A stretch of DNA of 64,000 nt from Streptomyces coffeae (GCF_016741875.1 NZ_JAERRF010000020.1:105723-169722); one strand, 5' to 3'; positions 29,001-36,774 are shown, counted from the stretch's first letter. Numbers and translations: made by a program. Notes: generated from the letters alone by a model not told the origin.

Positions 29001-29195
29001 CTTGTGCGGGTTCTGGTCGTACAGCTCGTCGAAGAACCGCCAGCCGTTCTTGTTGGGGTCCCCCACCCCCGGCTCCGAGGCCCAGAAGGCGGCACGGAAG
29101 ATGTTGCCCTTGTATTTGGCGACGGCCCCTGTCTGGTAACCGCTGGGATTTTCCTCCCACTCGGGGACGTCAGGGTAATCCGATGAATGGCTCAC
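26097..29195 (-). CDS. large GH18 glycosidase with carbohydrate-binding, tandem-repeat, membrane and toxin-like C-terminal regions
   Basis: Protein of 1032 residues; GTG 29195 has GGGGGAG 9 nt upstream. Residues ~8-60 resemble a chitin-binding CBM5/12 module (PSGYQTGAVAKYKGNIF). Residues ~70-480 are a glycoside hydrolase 18 barrel with DGVDLDLE (185-192), the full DxxDxDxE motif with Glu192 as acid. Two related ~75-residue repeats follow (~510-585 and ~593-670; DKGASGLWGEFDV and DKGVGGLWGIFDV). Next is a beta-sandwich-like stretch (~695-790) and a two-helix hydrophobic segment (~821-861). The C-terminal ~170 residues contain SIRHVYWQCLL, AAAHEADLPG and EENNKIG, a pattern I recall from putative toxin-like domains (DUF6973 type). 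There is no signal peptide, odd for a chitinase, so export may be non-classical. Both flanks are IS5 remnants, and the 3' part is less GC-rich than the PKS genes. Chitinase activity is likely; the C-terminal role is inferred. Confidence 0.85.
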   Translation of the reverse strand: MSHSSDYPDVPEWEENPSGYQTGAVAKYKGNIFRAAFWASEPGVGDPNKNGWRFFDELYDQNPHKPTERANIIAYIPTWRKKEQFDYGKGEMYRYITHGIIAFLTFSEKDSGAFDPESVREMDAILPDVLMAARLYGTKTMIALGGANDYAFLDLMTAIGNDPASPKLDQTVRNVVDYVTHNSLDGVDLDLECWWGRPGEQDQGGRTKSDGPHPAGRGLALFAKKLKEAMPDKIVSAAVFGTSWYGNNYDPDMAEHLDWLGVMTYDLTGSWDKSPVGPHSALYKIRGKDTAELREADVYLESYLREQQGPWPGAGAGTSGDDALEDNPILSVEDCLWYWTNPLFLNWQGKGQGVDRGKIAAGVPVYGYDFAAAKDPDDLTGDVPPGYKVLRYKEILDQFPDALQAKDANIKVDGSTPRPKLAQPLPPGEYPYAHNIYFETPGTAVAKLEFLKGVGAKGVIIWELSNDVWEDGKSIIKALYHASGNPVPETSPVKDPPVPVARTYLWDSRGLLGHAKGPLQFQDDGTQDNGMRQFSARLWNIPDDADWKSVAQNCPAVIKRQYFNRPTRIVDKGASGLWGEFDVLDNDDVPDWFWGHMDEEDGAPDGYTRYASRLWGLSMSDDWKEAAKQTPALVAGQYFDQPTKIEDKGVGGLWGIFDVRNEPSPIPAFTATAKGDNDCIYCLVDTLPSLDGLDNVERFNLTNTMAIGENAPFLYSVITKDDDSVDFPEGVVMTIKDPDGNTYDKAIDEDGAFVKMSGDSVRCLIVKDPRAGDWTMSMSVARDAKFRCECNTVPSADVFATMLATRRKLHELQGLEPRDSVWIGTAACVGLGVLAFLAPQVTLVGVLLMTATGVSLVGLKYMGPSTGKTGLAQKLAQAGGIVEYVAKDFLKEGPSILDKYYWLGTKNISKSERRIAREHRDKIIPWLLTHKDVYSVTVHMENAEMQNSIRHVYWQCLLKKRTGEEFAKMMAAAHEADLPGTDADNKADEENNKIGLRLADEVASEEECLDRVKEMWEAGDLATRAKFEKKPA

Positions 29196-29341
29196 TGAAG
29201 ATCACTCCCCCTGTTGTGGATCACTGCGCCCCACTCAATCATGGACGACCTTGTCGACCACAGACCGGAATGAGCCTTTCCGGTCACGCCCATCGCGCCA
29301 AAACGGGCCGAAATGAACGGCCTGGAATCGATGCCTTACAA

Positions 29342-29412
29342 CGGCTAGCACAATGAGTTGGATCTGTCTGAGGGTGATGAGGCAGCAGGCGAGGCGGAGG
29401 AAGACACCTCAC
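29342..29412 (-). pseudogene. IS5-family transposase, extreme C-terminal remnant
   Basis: Read on the minus strand, this encodes FLRLACCLITLRQIQLIV, the typical C-terminus of an IS5-family transposase, and ends in an element-end-like sequence near 29,342. It matches in type the degenerate element at 25,546-26,080. The rest of the copy was replaced by the IS110 element starting near 29,425. Confidence 0.6.
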
Positions 29413-29424
29413 GATGCCAAGGTG

Positions 29425-30653
29425 TCAAGCCGCGGCAGCCATCTCGGTGGGGAAGGCGGTCTCTTCATCGAACAACTCGCCTTTCTGGAGGCAGCGGTAG
29501 AGCTGGCCGAGCATGCGATTGAAGAGATGTCGCTGGGCGGCGGCGTGCCAGTCTCCGTGGTCGTCGCGGCGCCGCCGATAGTGGGCCATGGCTCCGGGCG
29601 AGGCCCGGAGAGCGGAGAAGGACCATAGGTATCCGGCGTGGTTGAGCCGGTCGTTCTTGACCCACCGGCGGGTGATACTCGACTTCTTCCCGGAGGCTCT
29701 GGTGATGGGCGAGGAGCCGGCGTATGCCTTCAGACCGCGGGCGTCGGCGAATCGGTCGTGGTCGTCCCCGATCTCGGCAAGCACCCGGGCGCCGAGCTGA
29801 AGGCCGCGCCCGGGGAAGCTCAGCAGCACGTCAGCGTTCGGGTGTCGAGGGAAAGCCTCTTCGACCGCCTTGGCGAGGTCGTCAGCGGCGGTGCAGGCGG
29901 CCTGCAGCTGGACCAAGAGGGCGAGTATCTGCTTGCCGAGCGCGTCCTCGACCAGGGCAGGCTGATGGGCCCAGTCGCACGGAAGACCTCGCGGAGACGC
30001 TCGGCCTCGGCGTCGATGCCGCGTTGGCGGCCGGCTCGTTTGAGGGCGGACTGGAGCTGAGCGCGGGTGAGCCGCGCGGCCCGCGTTGGGCTCGGAGCGA
30101 GCTTGAGTACCTCGTGGGCCTCCGGGCGGCACAGGCCGTTCTTCCAGGGCTCGAACGCTGCCAAGGAGGACGGGTAGTACTCGCGCAGCAAGGATCGCAG
30201 CTGGTTGGCGATCTGCTGCCGGTTCCACGTCGCGTCCTGCTGAGCCCGGGCTAACACGGCGATGGCGCGGGCCAGGTCGCTGCCGTCGGGCAGGGGCCGG
30301 TGGGCGTGCATGTCGGTCCGCAGGATGTTTGCCAGCACCAGGGCATCCCCAGGGTCGGACTTCTTGCGAGAGACGGAGTGCCGGTCGTGGTAGCGGGCCG
30401 CGGCCATCGGGTTGATCGCGAAGACCTTCCGCTTGCCCTGCCGAAGCACAGCGACCAGCAGCCCGCGGGAGGTCTCGATCGCCACCGGGATCGGGTTCTC
30501 CTCGCTGTCGCCGTACTCGGCGAGCAGGTCCAGCAGGATCTGGTGGCCGACCGCGTCGTCGGTGATGTGCCGTTGGGCCAGCAGCCGACCGGAGTCGTCG
30601 ACCAGGGCGACATCGTGCGTCTTCTCGGCCCAGTCGATTCCGCAGTAGATCAA
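29425..30653 (-). pseudogene. IS110-family transposase, frameshifted
   Basis: The minus strand from ATG 30653 encodes an IS110-type DEDD transposase N-terminus (YCGIDWAEKTHDVALVDD, then SDPGDALVLANILRTD). Near 29,970, after LREVFRATG, sense moves to another frame (AHQPALVEDALGKQ). It runs through the C-terminal Transposase_20-like domain (FPGRGLQLGARVLAEIGDD, LKAYAGSSPITRASG) to a stop at 29,425. The halves make a full-length protein apart from the frameshift, so the element is probably dead but recently broken. IS110 elements have no long inverted repeats; the untranslated ~150-200 bp upstream of the start is where a bridge RNA would be encoded. Confidence 0.82.
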
Positions 30654-31149
30654 GTTGCTCCTCCCCTGAGCAATCGGTATGTGCGCTGGTCACGAGCGCA
30701 AGCGGGCCGCGCAGCGACCTCATTCCAGGACTCGACCGAGGCCGGTCCGCCACCTCACCAGCCGTTCGCGGCACCAGCGCGTCACACGGGCCTCGGTCTC
30801 GACGGGAGCTCGGACAGCTCGGGCATATGGAGAGGTCGCCGCGTAACGGGCTCGCACCGTCAACGTCAACGAGCGAGCACAGCCTCGGGTAGTGGCGGTC
30901 GCGTAGACGCCGGGCGCTGTCGCTCTTCTCTCAAGGCTTCTCAAGCCAGGCTTCGTGTAGGAATCCGCCCGGCGCCCACGCACCCGCCACCACCCGAGCG
31001 CGAGGCCGCTCGCACGGTCCAACTAGAGGCTTCACGAGCCCAGCTCGGGACAGACGGTCAGGGCGTGCAGGGGCACACCAGGTGCGGTCATCGTGCTGAT
31101 CTCCTTCAAGGTCTTCGTCAGACGTCCATCACACTGATGACCCGCCGCC
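30654..31149. other. noncoding stretch upstream of IS110 transposase
   Basis: The part next to the transposase start is expected to be the IS110 left end, including any bridge RNA; I cannot fix the boundary from one copy. The rest, to 31,149, has only implausible open frames. Confidence 0.35.
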
Positions 31150-31350
31150 TCACCCGGAAACCGGCACGCCGATCGGCGCACGCTCCAGCCGCCTCCGCCG
31201 CGATGCCGGTCGCCGCCTGACGGACGAGGGAAGCCGCAGCGCCACGGCCTCCGCGCTGCTGAAGCTCACGTACCGCTCTTCTTCGCCGTACCGCAGTTCG
31301 CCTGGGTGGATGCCGTCGCGGAACGGGTTACCCGACTTCTTGCCGTTCAC
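31150..31350 (-). CDS. short hypothetical ORF downstream of alanine racemase
   Basis: A 66-residue frame starting at GTG 31350, 24 bp after the racemase stop and on the same strand (NPFRDGIHPGELRYGEEERY). The first ~40 residues look protein-like and the rest is Arg/Pro-rich, so the 3' end may be junk. There is no ribosome binding site and no recognised family. It may be a fragment. Confidence 0.25.
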   Translation of the reverse strand: MNGKKSGNPFRDGIHPGELRYGEEERYVSFSSAEAVALRLPSSVRRRPASRRRRLERAPIGVPVSG

Positions 31351-31374
31351 CTGATTGCGCTCACATGGACGCGT

Positions 31375-32538
31375 TCACGCAGACGCATTGAGATAGGCAC
31401 GAGGAACGCGCGTACCGATGCGCGTGACGATCTCGTACGCGATCGTGGCGCTGGCCTGCGCCCAGTCCTCTGCGGTGGACTCCCCCCGGTCGCCGGGCCC
31501 GAACAGCACGGCCTCGCTGCCCACCGGGGGCTCTTCGCCGTCCAGTTCCACCACGAACATGTCCATGGCGACCCGCCCGGCGATCGTCCGCAACTTGCCG
31601 TCGACCAGCACCGGGCTGCTGCCCGAGGCGTGCCGCGGGATGCCGTCCGCGTAGCCGACCGGCACCAGGCCGAGGGTGGTCTCGCCGCGGGTGACGTAGT
31701 GATGGCCGTAGCTGACGCCGTGGCCGCCTGGGACGCGCTTGACGAGGGCCAGCGCGGCGCTGAACGACATCACCGGGCGCAGCCCGAAGTCCTTCGGGGC
31801 GCCCAACTCCGGGCTGGCCGAGACGCCGTACATGGCGATGCCCGTGCGGACCATGTCGAAGTGGGTCTCGGGCAGGGTGAGGGTGGCCGCCGAGTTGGCG
31901 ATGTGCCGCACCTCGGGCCGTACGCCCTGCTGCTCGGCGTACGCCGTCATCTCCCGGAACTGGGCGAGCTGGGCGGCAATGGAAGGGTGCCCCGGCACGT
32001 CGGCGCACGCGAAGTGCGAGAACAGTCCGGCGATCCGGACCAGCCCCTCGGCCTCCGCACGCAGCGCCGTCGCGACGAGTTCGGCCCAGTCCTCGCCGGG
32101 CTGGCAGCCGTTGCGACCGAGCCCGGTGTCGGCCTTGAGGTGCACGCGCGCGGGGCGTCCCGCCGCCCAGGCCGCCTCGACAACCTCCCGCAGGGCCCAC
32201 ATGCCGCCCAGCGAGACGTCGATGTCGGCCTCGATCGCAGGCCGCCAGGGCCCGCCCGGCACCCACAGCCAGCACAGGATGCGGCCAGGAAGCCCGGCCG
32301 CGCGCAGCTCGAGAGCCTCCTCGGCCGTGGTCGTGCCGAGCCAGCTCGCGCCCGCGGCGAGGGCCTCACGGGCGCACGGCACCGCGCCGTGGCCGTACGC
32401 GTCGGACTTGACGACGGCCATCACGGCGGCGCCCTGGGCCCGGGCGCGAAGGGCCCGCACATTGGCGCGCAGGGCGCTCAGATCGATCTCGGCGCGTGCG
32501 CGCACGGCAGCGGTCGGCACAGCAGCTGTCTTACTCAT
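31375..32538 (-). CDS. alr: alanine racemase
   Basis: 387-residue fold-type III PLP enzyme interconverting L- and D-alanine, which supplies D-Ala for peptidoglycan in the cytoplasm. The PLP-lysine motif AVVKSDAYGHGA lies near residue 44, HLKADTGLGRNG follows, and later segments (HIANSAAT, MVRTGIAMYG, VGYADGIPR, GRVAMDM) match the family in order and spacing. Length is normal. The ATG (32,536-32,538) overlaps the stop of a truncated upstream gene as ATGA, implying coupled translation. Its neighbours (a D-threonine-aldolase-like fragment and a branched-chain-amino-acid-type binding protein) suggest a D-amino-acid role rather than the housekeeping copy. Streptomyces also has an essential alr elsewhere, so this would be a second racemase, possibly with broader substrate use. 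Confidence 0.92.
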   Translation of the reverse strand: MSKTAAVPTAAVRARAEIDLSALRANVRALRARAQGAAVMAVVKSDAYGHGAVPCAREALAAGASWLGTTTAEEALELRAAGLPGRILCWLWVPGGPWRPAIEADIDVSLGGMWALREVVEAAWAAGRPARVHLKADTGLGRNGCQPGEDWAELVATALRAEAEGLVRIAGLFSHFACADVPGHPSIAAQLAQFREMTAYAEQQGVRPEVRHIANSAATLTLPETHFDMVRTGIAMYGVSASPELGAPKDFGLRPVMSFSAALALVKRVPGGHGVSYGHHYVTRGETTLGLVPVGYADGIPRHASGSSPVLVDGKLRTIAGRVAMDMFVVELDGEEPPVGSEAVLFGPGDRGESTAEDWAQASATIAYEIVTRIGTRVPRAYLNASA

Positions 32539-32807
32539 CGCGTCCCCAGTCCCTCAGAGGCTGCCGACAGTCCTGGGGCGCCTCCCCCTACGACCCCTGA
32601 GGCGCGCTCAGTCGCCACCGGCAGTCCGCGTGCTCCTGCTTCGAGCCGGAGCCACGCGATCTGGGAGCACTTGTGGCTCTTGGCGTGCGGCCGCAGGGCG
32701 AAGCCGGAGGCGTTCACCGCCGCCATGCGTGAGATGTTGCGGTCCAGTATGTCCACGTCGACCACGAGTTCGGGTGCGGTCAGACCTTCCAGCACGGACT
32801 TATCCAT
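32535..32807 (-). pseudogene. D-threonine aldolase / D-serine dehydratase-like N-terminal fragment
   Basis: A 90-residue frame. The first ~60 residues match the N-terminus of the D-Thr aldolase/D-Ser dehydratase (alanine-racemase-fold) family: APELVVDVDILDRNISRMA, then LRPHAKSHKC with the PLP lysine region, then LEAGARGLPVAT. After that the sequence is unrelated and stops, so the remaining ~300 residues are missing. The stop overlaps the alanine racemase start (ATGA), so the stub may still serve to couple racemase translation. Confidence 0.65.
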
Positions 32808-32876
32808 CTGTCACCGTTCCCGGGAATGAGTTGCGGTGGTGCGCCTGTATGAGCGGTCGAGCGAGGATCCGTCCTC

Positions 32877-33989
32877 TCAACTGGCGTGAAGGATCCGAAA
32901 GCGATCGGGTTCCGCCGGATCTCGATCAACGACTTGGATGGGCGCCCAAGCCCATTGCCACACGCTGATGCCTGGCGTGCGGGAGAACCGGATCTGCCCG
33001 CGGGTGCCCTCGACTGCAACGCGCCGCCAGGATTCCGCAGTGCGCGCCCGGTCCGCGCCGTGAGAACGCAGCACATCGGCGAGGACGGCGACCGTGTCGT
33101 AGCCCTCGAAGGCGACGAAGGAGGGCGCTTCGGCCAGCCGCTCGCGGAGGGCCGTCTCGACTCGTGCACCAAGTGGGCTGAGGCGCTCGGGCAGGTAGCG
33201 CAAGAACGGGATCGCGGCGCCGTCGTCGCCCAGCAACGTCGCCCATTCGGTGAACTCCGGTTGCCCGGCGGGAGCACCCATCATGATCTCGGCGAGGCGC
33301 TGGTCGCGGCGGACGGACTCGACGATCGACACTGCCGGCTCCGGGTGGCCGACCAGAAGAAGGAGGGCTGTCGCGCGATGGTCGACGACTGCGTCGCACA
33401 CCGCCGTCGGGGCGAGCGCGCTCATGTCGAGTTCGATGACGGTGCCGCCGCGTGGAGCGAGGTAGTCCCGCAGAACGCGGGTCCCAGCTGCCCAGTAGAC
33501 ACTCGGCTGGGCCGCTACGGCGATGCGGCTGTGGCCCGCCTTGAGGAGGAAGTCCGCGTAGATCTGCCAGCCGCGGGACTGCGGCGGGGCGAGGCGCGCG
33601 ACCCATTCCGTCGGCTGTTCGGTGAGCGCGTCGAGAACCGCTGACGAGCAGAGGAACGGCAGGCCGAGGGCGTCGGCCCTGGCGGCAGCGGCGCGAGCGA
33701 CGACGCTGTGATACTCCCCCGCCAAGGCAGCCACGCCCAGGCGAGCCAATTCATCCACGGCCGCCGCGGCCCTTTGTGGATCAGCCGCGGTGTCTCGGAC
33801 CACCAGCTCAAGAGGTCTTCCGACGATCCCGCCGGCGTCATTGACTTCGTCAACGGCCAGCTCGAGTCCGGCAAGCAAGTGTTGGCCCGCCTCGACCCAA
33901 CCGGGCCGAGTCAGCGGAACGAGAGCGCCGATCCGGACGGATGAACCGTCAGTCCGCTCCGCTCCAAGTGGCGATGGTGGCGTACTCAT
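32877..33989 (-). CDS. Leu/Ile/Val-binding-like periplasmic-fold protein
   Basis: 370-residue protein of the type 1 periplasmic-binding fold (Peripla_BP_6, as in branched-chain amino acid ABC transporters). The N-terminal lobe shows VRIGALVPLTRPGWVEAGQ, then LAVDEVNDAGGIVGRPLEL and VRDTAADPQRA, the usual order for this family. There is no signal peptide or lipobox before the first strand and no permease or ATPase gene next to it, so it is probably cytoplasmic: a sensor-like or orphan ligand-binding protein rather than a transporter subunit. It lies 69 bp upstream of the truncated aldolase-like gene and alanine racemase on the same strand, so an amino-acid ligand is plausible. Confidence 0.8.
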   Translation of the reverse strand: MSTPPSPLGAERTDGSSVRIGALVPLTRPGWVEAGQHLLAGLELAVDEVNDAGGIVGRPLELVVRDTAADPQRAAAAVDELARLGVAALAGEYHSVVARAAAARADALGLPFLCSSAVLDALTEQPTEWVARLAPPQSRGWQIYADFLLKAGHSRIAVAAQPSVYWAAGTRVLRDYLAPRGGTVIELDMSALAPTAVCDAVVDHRATALLLLVGHPEPAVSIVESVRRDQRLAEIMMGAPAGQPEFTEWATLLGDDGAAIPFLRYLPERLSPLGARVETALRERLAEAPSFVAFEGYDTVAVLADVLRSHGADRARTAESWRRVAVEGTRGQIRFSRTPGISVWQWAWAPIQVVDRDPAEPDRFRILHAS

Positions 33990-34187
33990 GCGTTGGCGTC
34001 TCCCGCGTAATCATGTGGTGGTAATTTGCCCGGATCGCAGAGTGAACGTCAGCGACAGGACATCGATGATCTTTGTCGTGCCTGGTGACTTCCGCTGGAA
34101 GACCGGGTGCTGCCGGCGGCCGCGTACTGGCGCACCAACCTCAGGCTGGCCAGCTTCTGAACCCGGCGAACCTATGCGCTCACAGCA

Positions 34188-34688
34188 CTAGCAAGCGCAG
34201 TGAGCGGACCCGACTGGCGCCGTCAACGGGTCGGCCGCACGCCGCACCACACCGTTCGGACCCTCGACCGGGAATCCCTCCCGGATCCAGTACTCGATGC
34301 CGCCGATCATTTCCTTGACGTGATAGCCGAGCCGGGTGAAGGCGAGCGCTGCACGGGTCGCCCCGTCGCAGCCGGGACCCCAACAGTAGGCGATCACCGG
34401 AACGGCAGCATCCAGCAGGGTCGCGGCGCGTTCTGGAATCTGGGCGGTCGGCATATGGACCGCACCGGGGACATGCCCCTGCACCCACGCATCGTCCCCG
34501 CGTGCGTCGATGAGCACGAAGCCCGGGTCGCCGGACTCCAGTGAGGCGTGGACATCGGACACATCGGCCTGAAAGGCAAGGCGTGCGGCGAAAAAGGCGG
34601 CTGCCTCACCAGGTGCCATCGGCGGCACCCGCAGAGCCGCGCTGATCCGGATCTTGGGCATGTCCTCAACACTAAGCTCGCCGCCCAT
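34188..34688 (-). CDS. rhodanese-like sulfurtransferase
   Basis: 166-residue single-domain rhodanese homologue. The signature is clear: ADVSDVHASL, FVLIDARGDDAWVQGHVPGA, then the active-site loop YCWGPGCDGA, whose cysteine would carry the persulfide, and LGYHVKEMIGGIEYWIREGF. It ends SAHCAC, an extra CxC that could take part in metal or sulfur handling. ATG 34661 (MPKIRIS) is an alternative start; both have only weak ribosome sites. It is divergent from an Lrp-type regulator with 66 bp between them, a common regulator/target arrangement. Confidence 0.88.
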   Translation of the reverse strand: MGGELSVEDMPKIRISAALRVPPMAPGEAAAFFAARLAFQADVSDVHASLESGDPGFVLIDARGDDAWVQGHVPGAVHMPTAQIPERAATLLDAAVPVIAYCWGPGCDGATRAALAFTRLGYHVKEMIGGIEYWIREGFPVEGPNGVVRRAADPLTAPVGSAHCAC

Positions 34689-34754
34689 TCCTCAGAACTC
34701 GAGATCACCGGCCCAGGCCGCACCTCGCCGTGCAATTCGTGGTATCTATCAGCG

Positions 34755-35210
34755 ATGGCCGCTGATTCCCTTGACACAACCGATATCCGCATCCTGGAAG
34801 CCCTGCAACGCAATGGGCGCGCCAGCTATGCCGAGCTGGCCCGTAGCGTCTCCATGTCGCCGAGTGCCGTCACGGAACGAGTCCGACGGCTGGAGGAGAG
34901 CGGGGTTGTCTCCGGCTATTCCGCCGTCGTGAGCCCCGACGCCCTGGGGCTCGACATCCTTGCTTTTGTCCGCCTCCGCTACCCTACTGGCAACTACAAG
35001 CCGTTCCACGACCTGCTCGACACCACCCCCGAGATCGTCGAGGCCCACCATGTAACGGGCGAGGACTGCTTCGTCCTCAAAGTCGTCGCTCGCTCGATGC
35101 GCGATCTGGAACGCACCACGGGCCGCATCGCCGCTCTGGGCTCCGTCACCACGAGCGTCGTCTACTCCAGCCCCCTTCCAAGCCGCTCATTGACGTGCTC
35201 CCTGGCCTGA
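34755..35210 (+). CDS. Lrp/AsnC-family transcriptional regulator
   Basis: 151-residue regulator starting at ATG 34755 (MAADSLDTTDIRILEALQRN). The winged helix-turn-helix is typical (ASYAELARSVSMSPSAVTER, VRRLEESGVVSGY), followed by the RAM/AsnC effector-binding domain (DALGLDILAFVRLRYP, HHVTGEDCFVLKVVA, VTTSVVYSSPLP). It is divergent from the rhodanese gene and probably controls it and itself. The right end of a TnpB fragment begins at base 35,190, so the last codons (TCSLA) and the stop come from inserted DNA. The conserved domain is complete, so function is probably kept. Confidence 0.88.
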   Translation: MAADSLDTTDIRILEALQRNGRASYAELARSVSMSPSAVTERVRRLEESGVVSGYSAVVSPDALGLDILAFVRLRYPTGNYKPFHDLLDTTPEIVEAHHVTGEDCFVLKVVARSMRDLERTTGRIAALGSVTTSVVYSSPLPSRSLTCSLA

Positions 35211-35489
35211 AGTCCAGGGATTCCGGCCTGGGTTGTCTGACCCTTCCGGGGGCTTCCTGCTTCAACGCGCTGTGCCGGGACTTTCGTCCTGGTCTTACCG
35301 GCGCTCCACGAGGCGTTGAGCGTCTCCGCCCGTCCGGCGGCGACGATACGGCGTCCTTCGAAGAGGACGTTGCGGGCTGCGTTGTGGTCGCGGTCGTGCA
35401 TGGTGCCGCACTGGCCGCACGTCCACTTCCTGACGTGCAGGGGCTTGGGGCCGTCCCGGAATCCGCAGGCCGAGCAGACCTGAGAGGAC
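35190..35489 (-). pseudogene. IS200/IS605 tnpB 3' fragment with right end
   Basis: On the minus strand, ~100 C-terminal residues of a TnpB: SSQVCSACGFRDGPKPLH, a second CxxC, then MHDRDHNAARNVLFEGRR. They are almost identical to the intact TnpB at 61,642-62,928. Similarity starts abruptly at 35,489 and ends at 35,190 with CACGTCAA, the same terminus as at 62,906. It contains the right-end hairpin (CCCTGG at 35,200-35,205 pairing with CCAGGG at 35,214-35,219). Confidence 0.88.
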
Positions 35490-35633
35490 ATTCTGAACCG
35501 GTATGCCCGATTCTCGCAGTTGGCTTGGGTCAGGCACCGTCCCGGCGGTCACGTGTCCTTCGGCGGCTTCTACAGTGTCCCGAGGTAAAGCGGGCGGGCG
35601 GGGACGGTAGCTCAGAAGGGCTGACTCAAGAAC

Positions 35634-36284
35634 GTGGTGCGGATCGAGCGATTGGCGGACCTGAAGCCCGTCCACCAGCGTCAGGCGGCCGTCCTGGCCC
35701 TGTGGCGGTGGCGCGCGCCGATACTCGCGTTCGAATTGGATGCAGAGTGGGGCGTCGACCAGTCTGTGCTGGAGTCGCTGTTCCGAATGGCAGCATCACC
35801 CGCTGGTGAACAGTCGGATCGCGCATACCGGCGAGCAATCGCCGAGCTGTGCACGGCCCCGCTCTTCACGTCTGAAGTCGACCCGGACACGGTCCAGCTC
35901 TTCCAGTTGGAGACCATCAGCAACCTGCTGACCTTTGGCGAACTGCTGGACAAGCCTGGCGTGGACGAAGTCGAGCGAGTGATCGAAGCCTCGGCCGGCC
36001 TGGCGAACTACCTCGACGGTCTCGTTGAGGGCTCCTTCTACTCTCACCCCTCGGAGGAAGCCCACCGCCAGTACCTCGCCGACCTGGCGGAGCGGGCGAG
36101 CGAGGGCTATTTCGCGTCGCGCCACTTCGCTGTCGAGGCCGCCTGCCACGGTGCTCTCGGGGTTCTCCCCGATTCCGCAGGGCTGCTCGACTCGTCCACG
36201 GGTCGTGAGTTGCTCGCGCTTTGCGAGGACTTCGGCGAAGAGCTCGTCACAACGATGCAGTGGCTCCGCATGACGGGTCACTAG
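35634..36284 (+). CDS. hypothetical protein, mostly helical
   Basis: 216 residues starting at GTG 35634 (GTG 35637 is an alternative), with AAGGG some distance upstream. The composition is that of a soluble, acidic, alpha-helical protein (VLALWRWRAPILAFELDAEW, FQLETISNLLTFGELLD, YFASRHFAVEAACHGALG). There is no signal peptide or membrane segment, and I do not recognise a family. Proteins of this look are often orphan immunity-type or stress proteins, but nothing here proves that. The frame is intact and codon use is normal. It is isolated between the tnpB fragment and a minus-strand regulator-like gene. Confidence 0.65.
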   Translation: MVRIERLADLKPVHQRQAAVLALWRWRAPILAFELDAEWGVDQSVLESLFRMAASPAGEQSDRAYRRAIAELCTAPLFTSEVDPDTVQLFQLETISNLLTFGELLDKPGVDEVERVIEASAGLANYLDGLVEGSFYSHPSEEAHRQYLADLAERASEGYFASRHFAVEAACHGALGVLPDSAGLLDSSTGRELLALCEDFGEELVTTMQWLRMTGH

Positions 36285-36353
36285 CGATCGCGTCGTAAGC
36301 CGGATGGCGAGTGCGGCAGCCGTGACGGACGGGTGGCCTGGAACGGAGGGCTG

Positions 36354-36770
36354 CTACGGGCGGCGCTGGATGAACAGGCCCGGTTCGGTCTCGGCGAGGA
36401 CGTCCAGGCTGACCAGGCGCTTGAGCTTGTGCCGGGTACTCTCGATGTTCTTCGGCTTGAGCGGGAGGTCCAGGGCCTGGCACAGGTCGCGGGCACGCAT
36501 CGGTCCAGCAGCGTCGGCGAAGACGTCGAGGATCTGCTGGTAGGCCGGGTGGGCTGGCAGGACGGGCGGCTCCTCGGCTGACTCCGGGGTCGTCGGCGGG
36601 AGGGCGAGGAGCGTCTTACGGGTCACCGCCAGGCTCTCGATCTCCGCGTCGAGTTCACGTAGGCGCGTGGTGAGCTCGTCCATCTGCGCACGGATCTGCG
36701 CTGCATCGCCGACGAGCGAGCGTTCGCGTGCGTCGATCCGCTCCAGAAGCGGCGTGACCTGGTCATCCAT
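36354..36770 (-). CDS. coiled-coil plus winged-helix hypothetical protein
   Basis: 138 residues. The N-terminal ~55 residues are a charged coiled coil (TPLLERIDARERSLVGD, LRELDAEIESLAVTRKTL). The C-terminal ~70 look like a winged helix (PAYQQILDVFADAAGPMRAR, LCQALDLPLKPKNIESTRHK, LKRLVSLDVLAETEPGLF). This is a recurrent Streptomyces accessory protein type of unknown function, possibly a small DNA-binding regulator. It ends convergently with the preceding plus-strand hypothetical gene and starts 4 bp past the stop of a truncated IS5 transposase, so it may be transcribed with it. Confidence 0.7.
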   Translation of the reverse strand: MDDQVTPLLERIDARERSLVGDAAQIRAQMDELTTRLRELDAEIESLAVTRKTLLALPPTTPESAEEPPVLPAHPAYQQILDVFADAAGPMRARDLCQALDLPLKPKNIESTRHKLKRLVSLDVLAETEPGLFIQRRP

Positions 36771-36774
36771 GCAG

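Noticed and set aside
26073..29186. Long plus-strand open frame over the GH18 gene (~1037 codons)
   Set aside because: It is the antisense shadow of the GH18 protein; the minus strand carries the complete DxxDxDxE motif and a ribosome site.
26097..29195. Polymorphic toxin with adjacent immunity gene
   Set aside because: No intact small gene lies directly downstream; the neighbouring sequence is a degenerate IS5. The toxin-like label is kept only as a hypothesis.
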